64,000 nucleotides of DNA from Coptis chinensis (lineage: Eukaryota; Streptophyta; Magnoliopsida; Ranunculales; Ranunculaceae), in NCBI GenBank assembly GCA_015680905.1, contig CM027380.1:33100001-33164000 (forward strand), given 5' to 3'. Positions within the stretch are counted from its first letter, which is position 1. Each line of letters opens with the position of its first letter. A program made the position numbers and the translations under genes. Shown in pieces: positions 23,037-33,586 of this stretch. The notes under the pieces are model-generated. The model worked only from the letters and a program-made list of their open reading frames with translations. It did not search any database and was not told the DNA's origin.

Positions 23037-24167
23037 TAGTCATTAATTTTTTTTTGAAAGTGAGGTTCTTGCTTATGGATTTTGTCCAACTTTCGATTTT
23101 GAGATAAAAGACCCATCTTTTATATAAAAGGTGCTTGTTTTTATTAGATTTGTTTACTCTCATTTGTTGTGACTTGATTTACTCAGTGTTAGTGTTAGAT
23201 CGATGTTTTATCTAACACTATTAATGGTTCATAGTGTTATTTTTGAAACTTAAATGCAATATCTGACTTGTTTTAATATTTTGTCTTGTTTTACAATTAG
23301 CAGTAGCACCCCTTTGGTTTGTTCATGTCAAATTTATTAATATAATGAAAGTGAACCATCTTTGTGGTCGAGTCCAGAACTCGTCTCTGTGTGTGTGTGT
23401 GTGTTTGTTTGTTTCATTCCCCTTTTGTTTTTGAAATGCTGGTTATTATGATATATTATATTTGATTGAAAAGTCCAACTTTGTTCACCAGCACAGTAAC
23501 CATGCATTCTGTGCATTTTCATTTGTGAAGTTAAATATGACTGAAATGAAAAGCTTGGGTGAATAAAAATGGACTCTCTATGTCACACTCTGCTGAGCTT
23601 CTAAAACCTCCCAACCTTCAATAAAAATGGACTATGTATGTTACACTTTGTGTTCACAGACCTCATCGACGAGTTAGGGAATTCAAAATTACACTCATTT
23701 TTTGTTAGATGGGAAGTTTTTGTCTACCTTTGCACTTGCTCGATCAATTTCCTTTGGAGATTTTCGCTTAAAATCCCATCATTCTTGAGAGGAATATTTA
23801 TATGCTTCTTGTCTCTTGAAAATCCTGCACTTGAAGGTGATTTAGCCAAGTCAATGATTTCCTTGTACAAGCAAAGACAACATAAATTAACACTACCAAA
23901 TAACGTAGCCGTGTACCCTGTTGTCTGATCCGAAGTCAACTATACTCCAAAGTTTTCTCAATTGCAGTGGTACCCCTTTGGTCTCACTTAATGTTTAAAG
24001 TTTTAACTGTTAAGTATTACAGGAAAAAAAAATAAAACCCCATTTAAGTGTTACATGTAGGTTTGCATATAACCGGATGATTGGAACTTATTTACTTATT
24101 TTGTCTTAAATTCCTTAACTATATATAAACATGTTTTATTGTAGAATGAGTGAGAAAATTCAGAAAG
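23037..24167 (+). other. CACTA-2 interior between Harbinger and the HD-Zip III fragment
   Basis: Mostly AT-rich intron-like sequence with a (GT)n run at 23390-23403. A short minus-strand open block at 23939-23724 (LYKEIIDLAKSPSSAG) is not assignable. Confidence 0.3.
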
Positions 24168-27100
24168 TTTGGATATGATGAGCAAAGTCGTCTTGAAGGC
24201 CATTCTTTTCCCCAAGATGACGTTCTACTACAAGATATGTATTTATTACAGGTTGGTGCATATCAATCTAGGAGTGTACCATTATATATTTGCTATGGGT
24301 TTTGAAGTAAATACGTAATCTGGTTCATTACCTTGTTTACTCAGTAGTTTTTACTAATAAGGTGCCAGCAACACTCTGGTAGTTGTTAGAAGATATCCCC
24401 TAGGAAACCCATTAAGGAATGTTCCAAACCTTTCCAGGCAACAACACTCTGGTAGTCGTTACATAGCTATCCGGGCTAATGTTTGGAAATATTTTATTTT
24501 CCTTGTCTTATTAGTTCCTCTTTTTTTTCAGCTTTGTAGTGGATTGGACGAGAATGCAGTGGGTGCCTTTGCTCAACTTGTCTTTTCACCTTTTGATGAA
24601 TCTTTTGCTGAAAGCGTAACGTTGCTACCATCAGGTTTCCGTGTCATACCATTGGACCCTAAAACAGTTGAGTACTAGCCTTAAACTTCAATTTATGGTT
24701 ATTCAGATTGTGATATATTTTGTGCTACTTAACATTTTTTGTGGTGCTAGCGGGATGATAGTGCATTTGCCCATTAATCGGATTTGGCTTCCTCCTTGGA
24801 ATCGGACCCTAGTGGAGGGCGTCTTGCTCTTGAAACCACATTGAACAACTATAGCCTAAGGTCGGTCTTGACCATTGCATTCGTTAAGCTTTTGAGAACC
24901 ACTATCAAGACGATTGTGGTAAACCATGGCTCGGCAATATGTAAGGAGCATTGTGGGTTATGTTCAGAGAGTTGTGAATGCTATTTCCCCATCCAAACCG
25001 AGCTCCTAGCCAAAATCATTGCACGGGTCTCTTGAGGTCATCCACGCTTAGCATGGTGGATTTGTAGGAGCTCTGGGTTTGTAATAACTTCTCACCACCT
25101 CTGGATGTTTCATTGACATGCATTTGTGGTTTGGGTAATGTAGGTTCATGCGTCTAGAGTAAGCAGCACTGTGTAGAGTAAGTAGCAAAGTTACTATGTG
25201 GGTTTATGTTTGACATGGTGTCAATGTAGTACTTAACTAGTTTATGCTACACTTACCAGCCTCCTCATAATATACACCATATATACGTGTGTACACATTC
25301 ACAGTAACTACAAATGACAACTACATAAAAGCTGTTAATATTTTCTAGCCTTCAAATTGTGGATGATTATGTGTTTCGAAGCAGATAAAGTTGCTAAGAA
25401 ATATACTTCCTTAGAAGAGATAGAGAAAAGAACAGACATAGGGAGAAACATAAGAGGCATGAGTCACGGTTGCCTACGTTTCCAACTGTTTCTCCTTATC
25501 TTATTATGACATAAACTGATAAACCTTAGCTAACTGACAAAGTCCCGGGTCTGGCCGAAATATTTAACGGGCCACTATAACATGAAAAAGAATATAAAAA
25601 TGACTTGAGGACTGCAATAGTAAAAATGAGTATCTCATCTATAATTTATATCGTGCAAAATGGGTGCCTGCTAAAAATTGGAGGCTTTAGATACTAATAA
25701 AAAGATTGGGTCTTTGATGCAAATAGGCAAGTTGTGCCAATTTTCTTCAAAGTGACATGTGGTCCCTTCGAACACGATTTCGTCATTTAATGAAGGATAT
25801 TTAAAAGCTAGGTGATCACTTTCATTTGTTCTGATTAGGTATGATATATCTGTATAACTCTCTTACCGATAGTGAGAATAATGGTTATTCTCTCAAACCT
25901 TTACCCAATAGGGGGGTTATTATGGACCGAGAATTTTATAATGGTGTATACCAACCTCACAACAGCCCAAGACACCTTCCATGCGATTGACAAAGTTTTA
26001 TTGCACTATATAGTAAGGTCATAATGCAGAAAGTCATTGACTGCTGAATTTCTTGGTAAACTTGGAAAATGGCAATTGGACCAGCATTATGGCAAAAGTT
26101 ACTACTGATAACCATTTTTATCTCATGTATTATGTTTGTTTTTGTAATATTTTATCAAAAGAAGATCAGCTAGTAGAAAAGGATACTATAGTAGAAGCAT
26201 GATGTTATTCTGCAAATCTTGTAATTATTCTGAAGTTTACTCTAGTGATATACTATTTGAATTAATCTTCTTGGTTTTTTTTTTTAATCTTTGTACCTTC
26301 TTTCCAGATTTCTCACTGGCATAGAGCTCTTTCAGGTTGATCTGCCAACTGGTGACGCCTTGTTGAAACAACTATAGTGGCATTTTGATGCAATCATGTG
26401 TTTCCCTACAGACAAATGTAATTAGCTCTCTTCCATCTTTTATGCTCTCTTGGTCCTCAGTTCATTGTAATTTTTAGCTGTAGAACCTGATACTTGAGTT
26501 TCATTTTGTTTAATGAATATGCATCAAGAAGAATTTGTAACTATTTAAGGCAGCAGTTCTATTTATTCTGTTGGTTTTGGTTGGTAATCGACCGTCTACA
26601 TTGGCATCTAGGTTTGGTCTACATATGCTTGGATGGGATTACTTTAGAATGCTAATTCTTGCCATGGGGGCATGTGCATGATTTTTCTTTAGGATAAGCT
26701 CTTTTGTGTAGTCTTGGACCCCTTATTCCAAGATATGCTAACATGGATGGGGCATATGCATGATTTTTCTTTAGTCTTGGACTCCTCATTCCAAGATAAG
26801 CTGATGTGGATGTAATTTATTGTACCAAGCTTCTCCTGTTTTCACCTTTGCAAATCAGGTCGGGCTCGACATGCTAGAGACCACTCTTGTTGCTCTCCAA
26901 GATATAATGCTTGATAAAATTCTCAATGAGGCTAGGCGTAAGACCTTGTGTTCTGAGTTCTCCAAGACCATGCAACAAGTAAGCTTTACAGAGCTATTAT
27001 CCCCTTACCGTAGGATTTATTGCACTTGTATTGGGCATAGAGCCTGTATCTCCAAGATAGCTTCTTTCTTATTGCATCGTGTGTTGCTATATCATCTGTT

Positions 27101-27280
27101 TTAAAATAAAATTTGCATTGAAACTTCTTGCAAGGCTTTTGTGGTTTACTCGTAGGGATTTGTGTGTCCAGCATGGGCAGGTCAGTTTCTTATCAGCAAG
27201 CAATTGCATGGAAGGTGTTGAATGAGGATGACAGCAATCACTATTTGCCTTTCATGTTCATGAACTGGGCTTTCATTTGA
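24168..27280 (+). pseudogene. Captured HD-Zip class III gene fragment (PHABULOSA/PHAVOLUTA-type, C-terminal half)
   Basis: Six exon blocks are recognisable in order: 24168-24251 (EGHSFPQDDVLLQDMYLLQ), 24532-24667 (LCSGLDENAVGAFAQLVFSP and LLPSGFRVIPLDPKT), 24783-25015 (DLASSLESDPSGG, SVLTIAF, and in another frame MARQYVRSIVGYVQRVVNA), 26309-26418 (GIELFQVDLPTGDALLKQL), 26832-26979 (SPVFTFANQVGLDMLETTL) and 27156-27280 (SVSYQQAIAWKVLNEDDSNH...MFMNWAFI, then TGA). This covers the end of the START-adjacent region and the MEKHLA domain to the natural C-terminus. Homeodomain, zipper and most of START are absent. A stop interrupts exon 4 and frameshifts interrupt exon 3. Retained GT-AG introns show it is not a retrocopy. 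In plants these genes set leaf polarity and meristem function; this copy cannot. Confidence 0.88.
25016..26308 (+). other. Long intron-like stretch within the HD-Zip III fragment
   Basis: No ORF or recognisable transposon was found between the third and fourth exon blocks. 25160-25200 contains a short imperfect repeat of 'gagtaag(c/t)agca'. Confidence 0.4.
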
Positions 27281-28069
27281 AAGCATACTTTTCGTTTCAA
27301 TCTGCACAATCCTTATGTTAGTGAAGAACGACCAAGCGAAAGACCTTTAGCATTTTCAAGTGTTTTCTATTTTGCTTTAGAACTCTTAGATGTTGTGTTT
27401 GAATAAGAGAGTCTGTTGACGTGTATATGAAACTTAATCTTGTCTGTTTGAATCTGGTGTATTGGTTCGACTGGTTGGAAGGGTTGGCCGGCCCCTGCAG
27501 TTGTAGACTAGTGAAGTCTAATCTTCAGACCCTCTTTTTCTGAGGCCCAAATTCAAGTGTCCAAGTCCCTTCACTAGCTTAATTTGCAAGACATTAGATA
27601 AACGGTTTTTGACATTTTTGGGGACGAAAAAAAAAGAAAAAGAAACTGAAATTTTGAAATTTTGTTAGAATTTTGAAATTTTGTTAGAATTTTGAAAAAT
27701 GTCAGGTGGAATTTCAATTTTTCGAGGTTGTCAAAATTTTTGAAATGAGGAACAATTATCCGAACTCAGGTTTGAAGTTAGAAAATAGACAGGGTGTTAA
27801 AAGAGTGCTAAAAACTTTTAGAGCTCCCGTGATGTCACAGGAGTTTCTCTAGGCGACTTTGAGTTTCCACTTACAACAGACCTTACCGGTCCAATTTAGA
27901 GCCGTCCGGGTTCGGCCGGAACTAGTTCTGTTCAACCTTATTATGTCTTTGTTGTGGGCTTGTCTTAAAATAGTGAATGGTTATATTGAGGGCTCTTAGA
28001 AGAGAAAACTTTAATCTACATATTCGTATAGCGCCTGTAGCTATACAGAGAGCATATTATGTTTAAGAC
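27281..28069 (+). other. Spacer between HD-Zip III and PP2C fragments
   Basis: No gene was found. A 19-bp unit (attttgaaattttgttaga) is tandemly repeated at 27651-27688. 27890-27930 holds a GC-rich patch with 'cggccgg'. This is the place where two unrelated captured fragments were joined. Confidence 0.4.
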
Positions 28070-28670
28070 CTAATGGTTTTCACTTGATCAAAGGGAAATC
28101 AATTTTTCCAATGGAAGATTATCTTGTTGCACAGTATAAGCAAGTATATAAGTATAACTTGGGGTTATTCGCAATATTTGATGGCCATTTAGGCCATGAT
28201 GTTCCAGACTACTTACAATCGCATCTGTTTAATAATATTTTGATTGAAGTAATCATTGTTTATGTGTAGCTTTGTGTTATTTTATTCTACTCTTGGTTTC
28301 TTCTTTCTTCAAATTTATAAGTTAGGCGACCCCAATCTCAAGTATATGCCTGAGTTGATCTCACTATTGATTTTCTTGCTCAAACCAACCTGACTTCTGG
28401 ATTGAAACAGATACTGCAATCAAGAGAGCTTATCATGCAACTGATAAAGAAATACTGGACAAAGCAGTTCATTTGGGAAGAGGAGGTTCAACTGCCGTTA
28501 CTGCAATACTGATAGATGGTCAAAAACTAGTTGTGGCGAATGTTGGAGATGCTAGAGCTGTTATATGCAAGAGTGGTATGGCAAAACAATTATCAGTTGA
28601 TCATAAACCAAGCAAAGAGCAGCAGAACATTGAGAGCAGAGGTGGTTTTGTGTCAAACATTCATGGTAAC
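28070..28670 (+). pseudogene. Captured protein phosphatase 2C (PP2C) gene fragment, two exons
   Basis: Exon block 1 (28070-28248) encodes KGKSIFPMEDYLVAQ and LGLFAIFDGHLGHDVPDYL, which include the metal-binding Glu-Asp and Asp-Gly-His motifs of the PPM/PP2C family, and ends before a GTAATC donor. Exon block 2 (28384-28670) encodes DTAIKRAYHATDKEILDKA, LGRGGSTAVTAILIDGQK, VVANVGDARAVICKSGMAKQ and SRGGFVSNIHG, and ends at a GTAACT donor. The sequence is like the small plant PP2Cs of the clade F type. The C-terminal third with the last catalytic Asp is absent. The two blocks are open and in frame with each other, so the capture is probably more recent than that of the HD-Zip III piece. Confidence 0.88.
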
Positions 28671-28924
28671 TAATAGTCTACCCTATGTCACCCAAATTCT
28701 TGAGAAGTTTGTTAAAGTAGAGAACAATGCAAGAGAATGAAAATAATCCATCCTTACAGCATATAAGATCAATAGATCTTATATGTTAAAGTACCCTTCA
28801 ACTGCCAGAGTTTCAAGTAATCTAGTTTTCTATAGATCTTTCAGATAGGAATGAAAATATATGGCTAAGGTCATAAAGTAAATTTATTCTGTTCAGGAGT
28901 TTCATTTGAAATAAACAGAGAGGG

Positions 28925-29968
28925 CAAACCAGAACGTCGAAACATCATCAATTGTCTCATCAATTGAATCATCTTACCGGGTTAGTTATTTTCATTCTAG
29001 ATTTCTAGTCAAAGTACCTCCAACAGTTTTACTCATTGTTAAAATTAACTGATCTGGAAATGGTGTTTACGTATATAACAAAATCAATGGAATCCCCACA
29101 AGCTTACAGAACCGAAACCACCATGCCTTGAAACATTACTTCAAGCACGTCCTCCCAAGTAAGTTGTCTTGAAATTTGAACACTTGCTGTAAAGAGATGT
29201 CTTCAATTTGGGTTGACATATATATGATCTGTGATTTCTAATAATGATATTAATTTATATAGAGTTAAAAGTTCCCAAGAACTGGAGCAAGAAGAGCTTG
29301 AGAAGATACCAAAATTTAAGGCTAGGCCACTAAATAAAAGGGTCAGTATTTCTAAGTGTTAGTTTATGATCTGCTACGAAGGACAATCAAGAAAGCTTAT
29401 TGTAGCAAAATACGGTTTTACAGATTTTTGAAAGCAAAGGAGACTCGGGAATATTTTGTAATCCAAAACGCCAAGCCACAAGACCACAGGAATTTCATTT
29501 TGTGACAGATGAGAGGATCCCACCATCAAAATCAGTTACTGGTCATTTTGATAAGGTAATTACAAATGGTGGAATGGAAATATATGATCAGATTCATTGT
29601 TAAGCCTCCACCATTGATAGCTAAATATAAATGATCTTTTTACAGCTCTCTTTACATTCATTGTTAAGCACTTGCATTCCTAGGAGTTCTTATGATCTGG
29701 TCACAGGTTTGATACAAGTGACTTCATTTGTTTTGGTTTTCTTGTCACTTAAGAAGTGTGGCTTTCAAATAGCACTGATGTTTTATGAGTTTTGAGATAT
29801 ACTTTGATTGAAAAGTAGTTAAATACCTTTACTTCCATCCCTTCATAGACAATGCATTTCAATCCACTGATGTTAATGTTGTTTTTAATCTACTTGGCAG
29901 ATCACTGACTTGCCATTTTCCCTATACTCAACATTTGTAATAGAGGAGCGACATCGTTTCAACAAAGT
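28925..29968 (+). pseudogene. Captured TPX2 (spindle assembly factor) gene fragment, about six exons
   Basis: Blocks with plausible splice sites are: 28925-28982 (SSIVSSIESSYR), 29103-29158 (LTEPKPPCLETLLQARPP), 29262-29341 (SSQELEQEELEKIPKFKARP), 29424-29555 (IFESKGDSGIFCNPK and QEFHFVTDERIPPSKSV), about 29646 (LSLHS) and about 29901-29968 (less certain). These match the central region of plant TPX2 proteins, which promote microtubule nucleation around chromatin and activate Aurora kinase. Both the N-terminal Aurora-binding part and the C-terminal part are absent. The fragment lies 255 bp downstream of the PP2C piece on the same strand. Confidence 0.85.
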
Positions 29969-30149
29969 GTGTATTGTTGTTTTGGTCTTTCTGATGCAGG
30001 AGCAGTTAATGTTTTTGCTATGCTCCTGCATTATTTTCTGTGTTGATGGTTTCATTGCATCTACATTTATATATAACCACTAGAAGTATCAATTACATTT
30101 TATGTAACTTCCTTCTCTCATTTCTCTAAAAGTATCAATTACATTGTGG

Positions 30150-30632
30150 AGTAAAAAAAGGTGCAGGTGTACGTGCACCAGTACAGGTGGCCCACTTTTT
30201 TTTTATGCAATGAAAATTCGTTAGTAACGGATATAGAACCGTTAGCAACATAATATTTTTTATACAATGAAAATTCATTAGTAACGGATACAAAACCGTT
30301 AGCAATAGAAATTTTTTTTATACAATAAAAATTCGTTAGTAATGGATACAGCACAGTTAGCAACAGAAAATCAAAGTGACGCTTATATCCATTATTGATA
30401 GAGGATAAAGAAATTTGGTAACCGTTACTAATCAATTCTAACGGTTACGTATCCGTTACTGAAATTAATTTCAGTGACACTTTATAACCATTAGTGAATT
30501 TTGTAACGGATAATAAACGTTACAAATATCTGTTACAAATATTTGTCACACTTTTGTGTGGACACAAGATAACCGTTACTAATATTTTTTGTAACGGATG
30601 TATATCTGTTACAAATAGACTGTTATGTAGTG
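30150..30632 (+). repeat. Right subterminal repeat array of CACTA-2
   Basis: Several near-copies of a 60-65 bp unit occur between 30200 and 30400 ('aatgaaaattcgttagtaacggata' with 'accgttagcaa'), followed by inverted 'ccgttac' motifs up to the terminal TAGTG at 30628-30632. Confidence 0.65.
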
Positions 30633-30829
30633 GTGGAAAATCACATAACTATTGTTATATCGAGAAACTCTATTATAAGCACAGGAAAAACAAGAACTTT
30701 TATGAAAGGGTGAGAGAAGGGTTTTTCTTTTTTAGGTTATATGTTCCTAAATTACTTAAAATAATAACAAAAAAGGAGAAAACAACTAAGAATCATCACT
30801 ATGATGAAAAGTGATCCTCCCAATAGAAT

Positions 30830-31110
30830 GAAAAAATGTTTGAAATTGAGTGATTCTAATTGCGAACCATCCCATGGTTTAGCCTCCCTAAATCTTTCAC
30901 CTCTTGTTTTGCAAGTAGGTAAATCTAGTGAAGATTACTAGCTTTATTTCTAGATAATCTAGTCTTTCATCTCCTATTCTCCAGTTAGCCCTATTGTGTA
31001 GCTATTCCAACTAGAAAATAAAATGAAACTCAAAACAACTAGAAATCGCCCACAGAAGGGGGAAAAAATTAATTAAAAGGGCTCTAATTGCCAACCATCC
31101 CATGGTTTGG
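30830..31110. repeat. Direct repeat pair around 'accatcccatggttt'
   Basis: Two copies of a roughly 40-bp motif, 'ctaattgc(g/c)aaccatcccatg' and following bases, start near 30855 and 31083. The sequence between them is noncoding. Confidence 0.5.
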
Positions 31111-31619
31111 CATGCCTATATAGGATGAAGCATGCTAAACAACTATGAAAGGCAACCATAAGACACCTCCACTCAATCACAATCTCACCTCTATTTTGTT
31201 ACATATCTTCTTTATAGAGGAAAGACTACTCAAGCGTCAAAAGTGAAGATTGAATGAAAGAATTTATGTAAGACAGAAAACTGGGAAATAACAGAAAGCA
31301 AGAAATATAGAGTAAACTATTTTAAAAAGAATGTAAAATAAAGAAATAAAAAATGTATACTTGCTCCATAGGGGTACACTACTCAAACTACGAGTAAAAG
31401 TGCTAACAAGGAATATGCAAAATATATGTGGACTCAAGACTCCGGCACTTACAACCACACACTTCAATTGGAGTGGTCCGGTTACCTTTATGATGCATTT
31501 CCATGGAATGCATCAAGAAAACATAACATGAATCTTTTATAGTCAGATATTCAAGACTATATGTGGGGTTCGTTTTAAGTCAGATTATCCAAGTCAATGC
31601 ATATGAGATGGATGATATG

Positions 31620-31745
31620 CTGTTAACTATATACTAATAGTCTAAATAGTTTGGGATCTATATAAAAAAACATATGAAAGCATTTACCCCCAAACAAAAT
31701 GAAATGATGCATTTGGAGTGTAAAATGCAGAATGATAAAAGAAAG
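31620..31745 (-). pseudogene. Conserved tail of element H (beyond the B insertion)
   Basis: In frame with the gag-like ORF on the other side of element B, this stretch encodes LSFIILHFTLQMHHF followed by ILFGGKCFHMFFLYRSQTI and a stop. It aligns with the tails of A, C and G (pattern ILFGGAFHVNYLW). The tail is thus present even in an element whose gag is quite different from that of A and C. Confidence 0.6.
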
Positions 31746-33000
31746 TGATAAGAGCCCAAAACTGTAGTTTTAACCCCTTAATAATACTACTTTTAGACCA
31801 ATTATGCGATTAATAAATAAGAGTTAATGCTAATTACGTGTTTTTATGTATTTCAGGCATGGAAGTCAATTATGTGCAGAAATGTGCCACTTTGGCGATA
31901 TAAAGGAGCAAAGGGTTTGTTGCTAAGAAGTTTTGTGATAAAAGCCAAGATTCAAGGAGATAAAGCCTTTATGAAGCCCGGTCAAAAGCTGAAAAGTCAA
32001 CACGAGCAGAAACAGTGCACAAGTCAGCAGAACTTCCAAAGATCATATCTTTGGACTCAGGCCTCGGATTTGGGCCTACCTTACGTCAAAACGACTGTCT
32101 CGGAAAGAGCTTTCCAATGGTCCAAGCCTTGACCCAATCAGAGGAGCAAAAGTGGACGAAAAGTCTGCTGAAGTCAAAGCCAGTTGAAACGGGCTCTGTA
32201 GACTGAAGAAATTGGGTTTTAGGCTCGATTTTCCGGCTCAAAACATAAGACCTCAGCCCATGTACGAAATTGTGGATCTGGTCTCCTCCTTTACATAAAA
32301 CAAGACTTAGCTCTTAAGAAAGATATAGTTAGAGAATCTAGAATAGAAAGTAGCCATTAAAATAGCTTGTAGATCTAGTTTTTGAATTCAATTAGTTAAA
32401 TTAATTAGTTTCATACATTGTTTTAGATTAATTCTTTGAATCATAGTTCTTCATTGATTAGATAAATAAAATAGTTATTTCTTGTTCATTTCGATTTTGT
32501 CATTCGAAATTGTTAGATCTAATTTCAGTTGTTGTTATTCAATTCTTAGTTATTAATTTAGAATTCAATTATTGTTTAGTTAAATTTAATAAAGTTATAA
32601 TCTTTATATTATGTCTAGTTTTAATTCACATCGTAGTATAATTCCCACCATTGCTCTCATTAGACTTTGAATAGATTAGTCAATCTAGGAAACTTGAATG
32701 CTAAAGAACTAAGAGTGGAACGAACTTTTTACTCCACTCTATTTTTTTTTTATTGGTAAGCCTGTTTTAAATGAGATCAGTAACTCTTTGATGTTGGCGG
32801 GGTTCGAGCCCCAGACCTCTGGTATCATCACCCAAAGGTTTTACCGACTTTGCTATTCGGCACCTGCTACTCCACTCTATTTCGATAGAATTGAGAGTAT
32901 AGAAATCTTTGATAGCAACGCGTAATTAAGTTTAGTATCACTTGCGTTTTGAGTTTCATTGTTCATTTCGTAGGTAAATTATTCAATTTTACGTTTATCA
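31746..33000 (+). repeat. 5' LTR of element B (1255 bp including a SINE)
   Basis: Begins TGATAAGAGCCCAAAACT and ends TTATCA, so the ends form a short inverted repeat. It matches the LTRs of A and C. Without the SINE and one duplication copy (about 138 bp) the length would be about 1117 bp. The truncated 3' LTR of B lacks the SINE. Confidence 0.85.
32745..32867 (-). mobile_element. tRNA-derived SINE in the 5' LTR of element B
   Basis: On the minus strand the insert contains a box A-like TAGCAAAGTCGGT and a box B-like GGCTCGAACCCC, and ends in an A-rich tail (the T run at 32745-32751 on the plus strand). It is flanked by a perfect 15-bp direct repeat TACTCCACTCTATTT (32730-32744 and 32868-32882). 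The 3' LTR of B has the empty site. Body length is about 120 bp, within the usual range for plant SINEs. It would have been mobilised by a LINE reverse transcriptase. Confidence 0.85.
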
Positions 33001-33002
33001 AA

Positions 33003-33586
33003 TGGCGTTCCTGCCATCTTAGTACTCTTTAGTATTGTTTTTTGTAGACTTGATAGTTTTTCAAAGTCCCATAACCCACCCACCCTTGTTTGGATTCTCA
33101 CTGTGGTTGTCCGTTTCAGCTTTGCAAGTTTCCACGAAAAATTACTTTCGGGCGCACTGCGCTACGGGGCAAGCTAGAGTGGAGGCGCACCCCGCGTTCC
33201 ACGCGCCGGAATCCCACCCTTTGCCTGGCCACCGCGCCTCTACCAAGGCCAACTTGGGGCCACCGCCACACACTTGGAATCCTACCTTTTGCCGAAAGCA
33301 CGATCTCTACGCCTAAGCATATTCTCGAAAGCGCACCCGCCTCTGTTGAAAGCGCCCGATTTCCACAGTTTGTTTTGAACTTCCATTTCTTCAAAGTTTT
33401 CAGTGTTCTAACTTGTTATATACACCGAAAGCACGCTAAAAACAAGACGCTATTCATAAGCGAAGCAAGGAGGCTTTTAGGTACTCTTTTCTTCCACACC
33501 TCGCATCTTCTGTTAGAGGTTCATACTAGCATATCGAGATTGTTTGGAGTGTTGTTGTGTTTCATTAATATTGGTCTTAGCCTTGC
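33003..33586 (+). promoter_or_regulatory. Primer-binding site and GC-rich leader of element B
   Basis: TGGCGTTCCTGCCATC directly follows the LTR by two bases and corresponds to the primer-binding site of A and C, with changes. 33150-33350 is a GC-rich leader patch that is open in several frames but has no protein similarity I recognise. The same patch is present in C in longer, repeated form. Confidence 0.55.

Larger units (their letters stand above)
17031..30632 (+). mobile_element. CACTA-2: probable gene-carrying CACTA element with three captured gene fragments and a nested Harbinger
   Basis: The left end starts CACTACACCATTTGGACTA at 17031. The right end, reverse-complemented from 30632, starts CACTACATAACAGTCTATTT. 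Both ends are followed by subterminal arrays of 'ccgtta' and 'gttagcaa' motifs. The two termini align over CACTACA and again over a CTATTT..AAC block but are diverged. The target duplication is not clean: left flank TGG, right flank GTGG. The interior holds, all on the plus strand, broken exons of an HD-Zip III gene, a PP2C gene and TPX2, with introns. No TNP2 transposase was found. A 5.45-kb Harbinger element is inserted near the left end. That this is a single element is likely but not proven. Confidence 0.6.

Noticed and set aside
24168-27280. A functional HD-Zip III gene
   Set aside because: Only the C-terminal half is present, with a stop in the fourth exon block and frameshifts in the third, and it lies inside a probable CACTA element.
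17028-30635. A perfect 3-bp target duplication for CACTA-2
   Set aside because: The left flank is TGG and the right flank GTGG; it matches only if one extra G is assumed, so it was not counted as evidence.
32745-32867. A tRNA gene on the minus strand
   Set aside because: Box A and box B motifs are present, but there is no cloverleaf or acceptor stem, an A-rich tail is attached, and a 15-bp duplication flanks it. It is a SINE.
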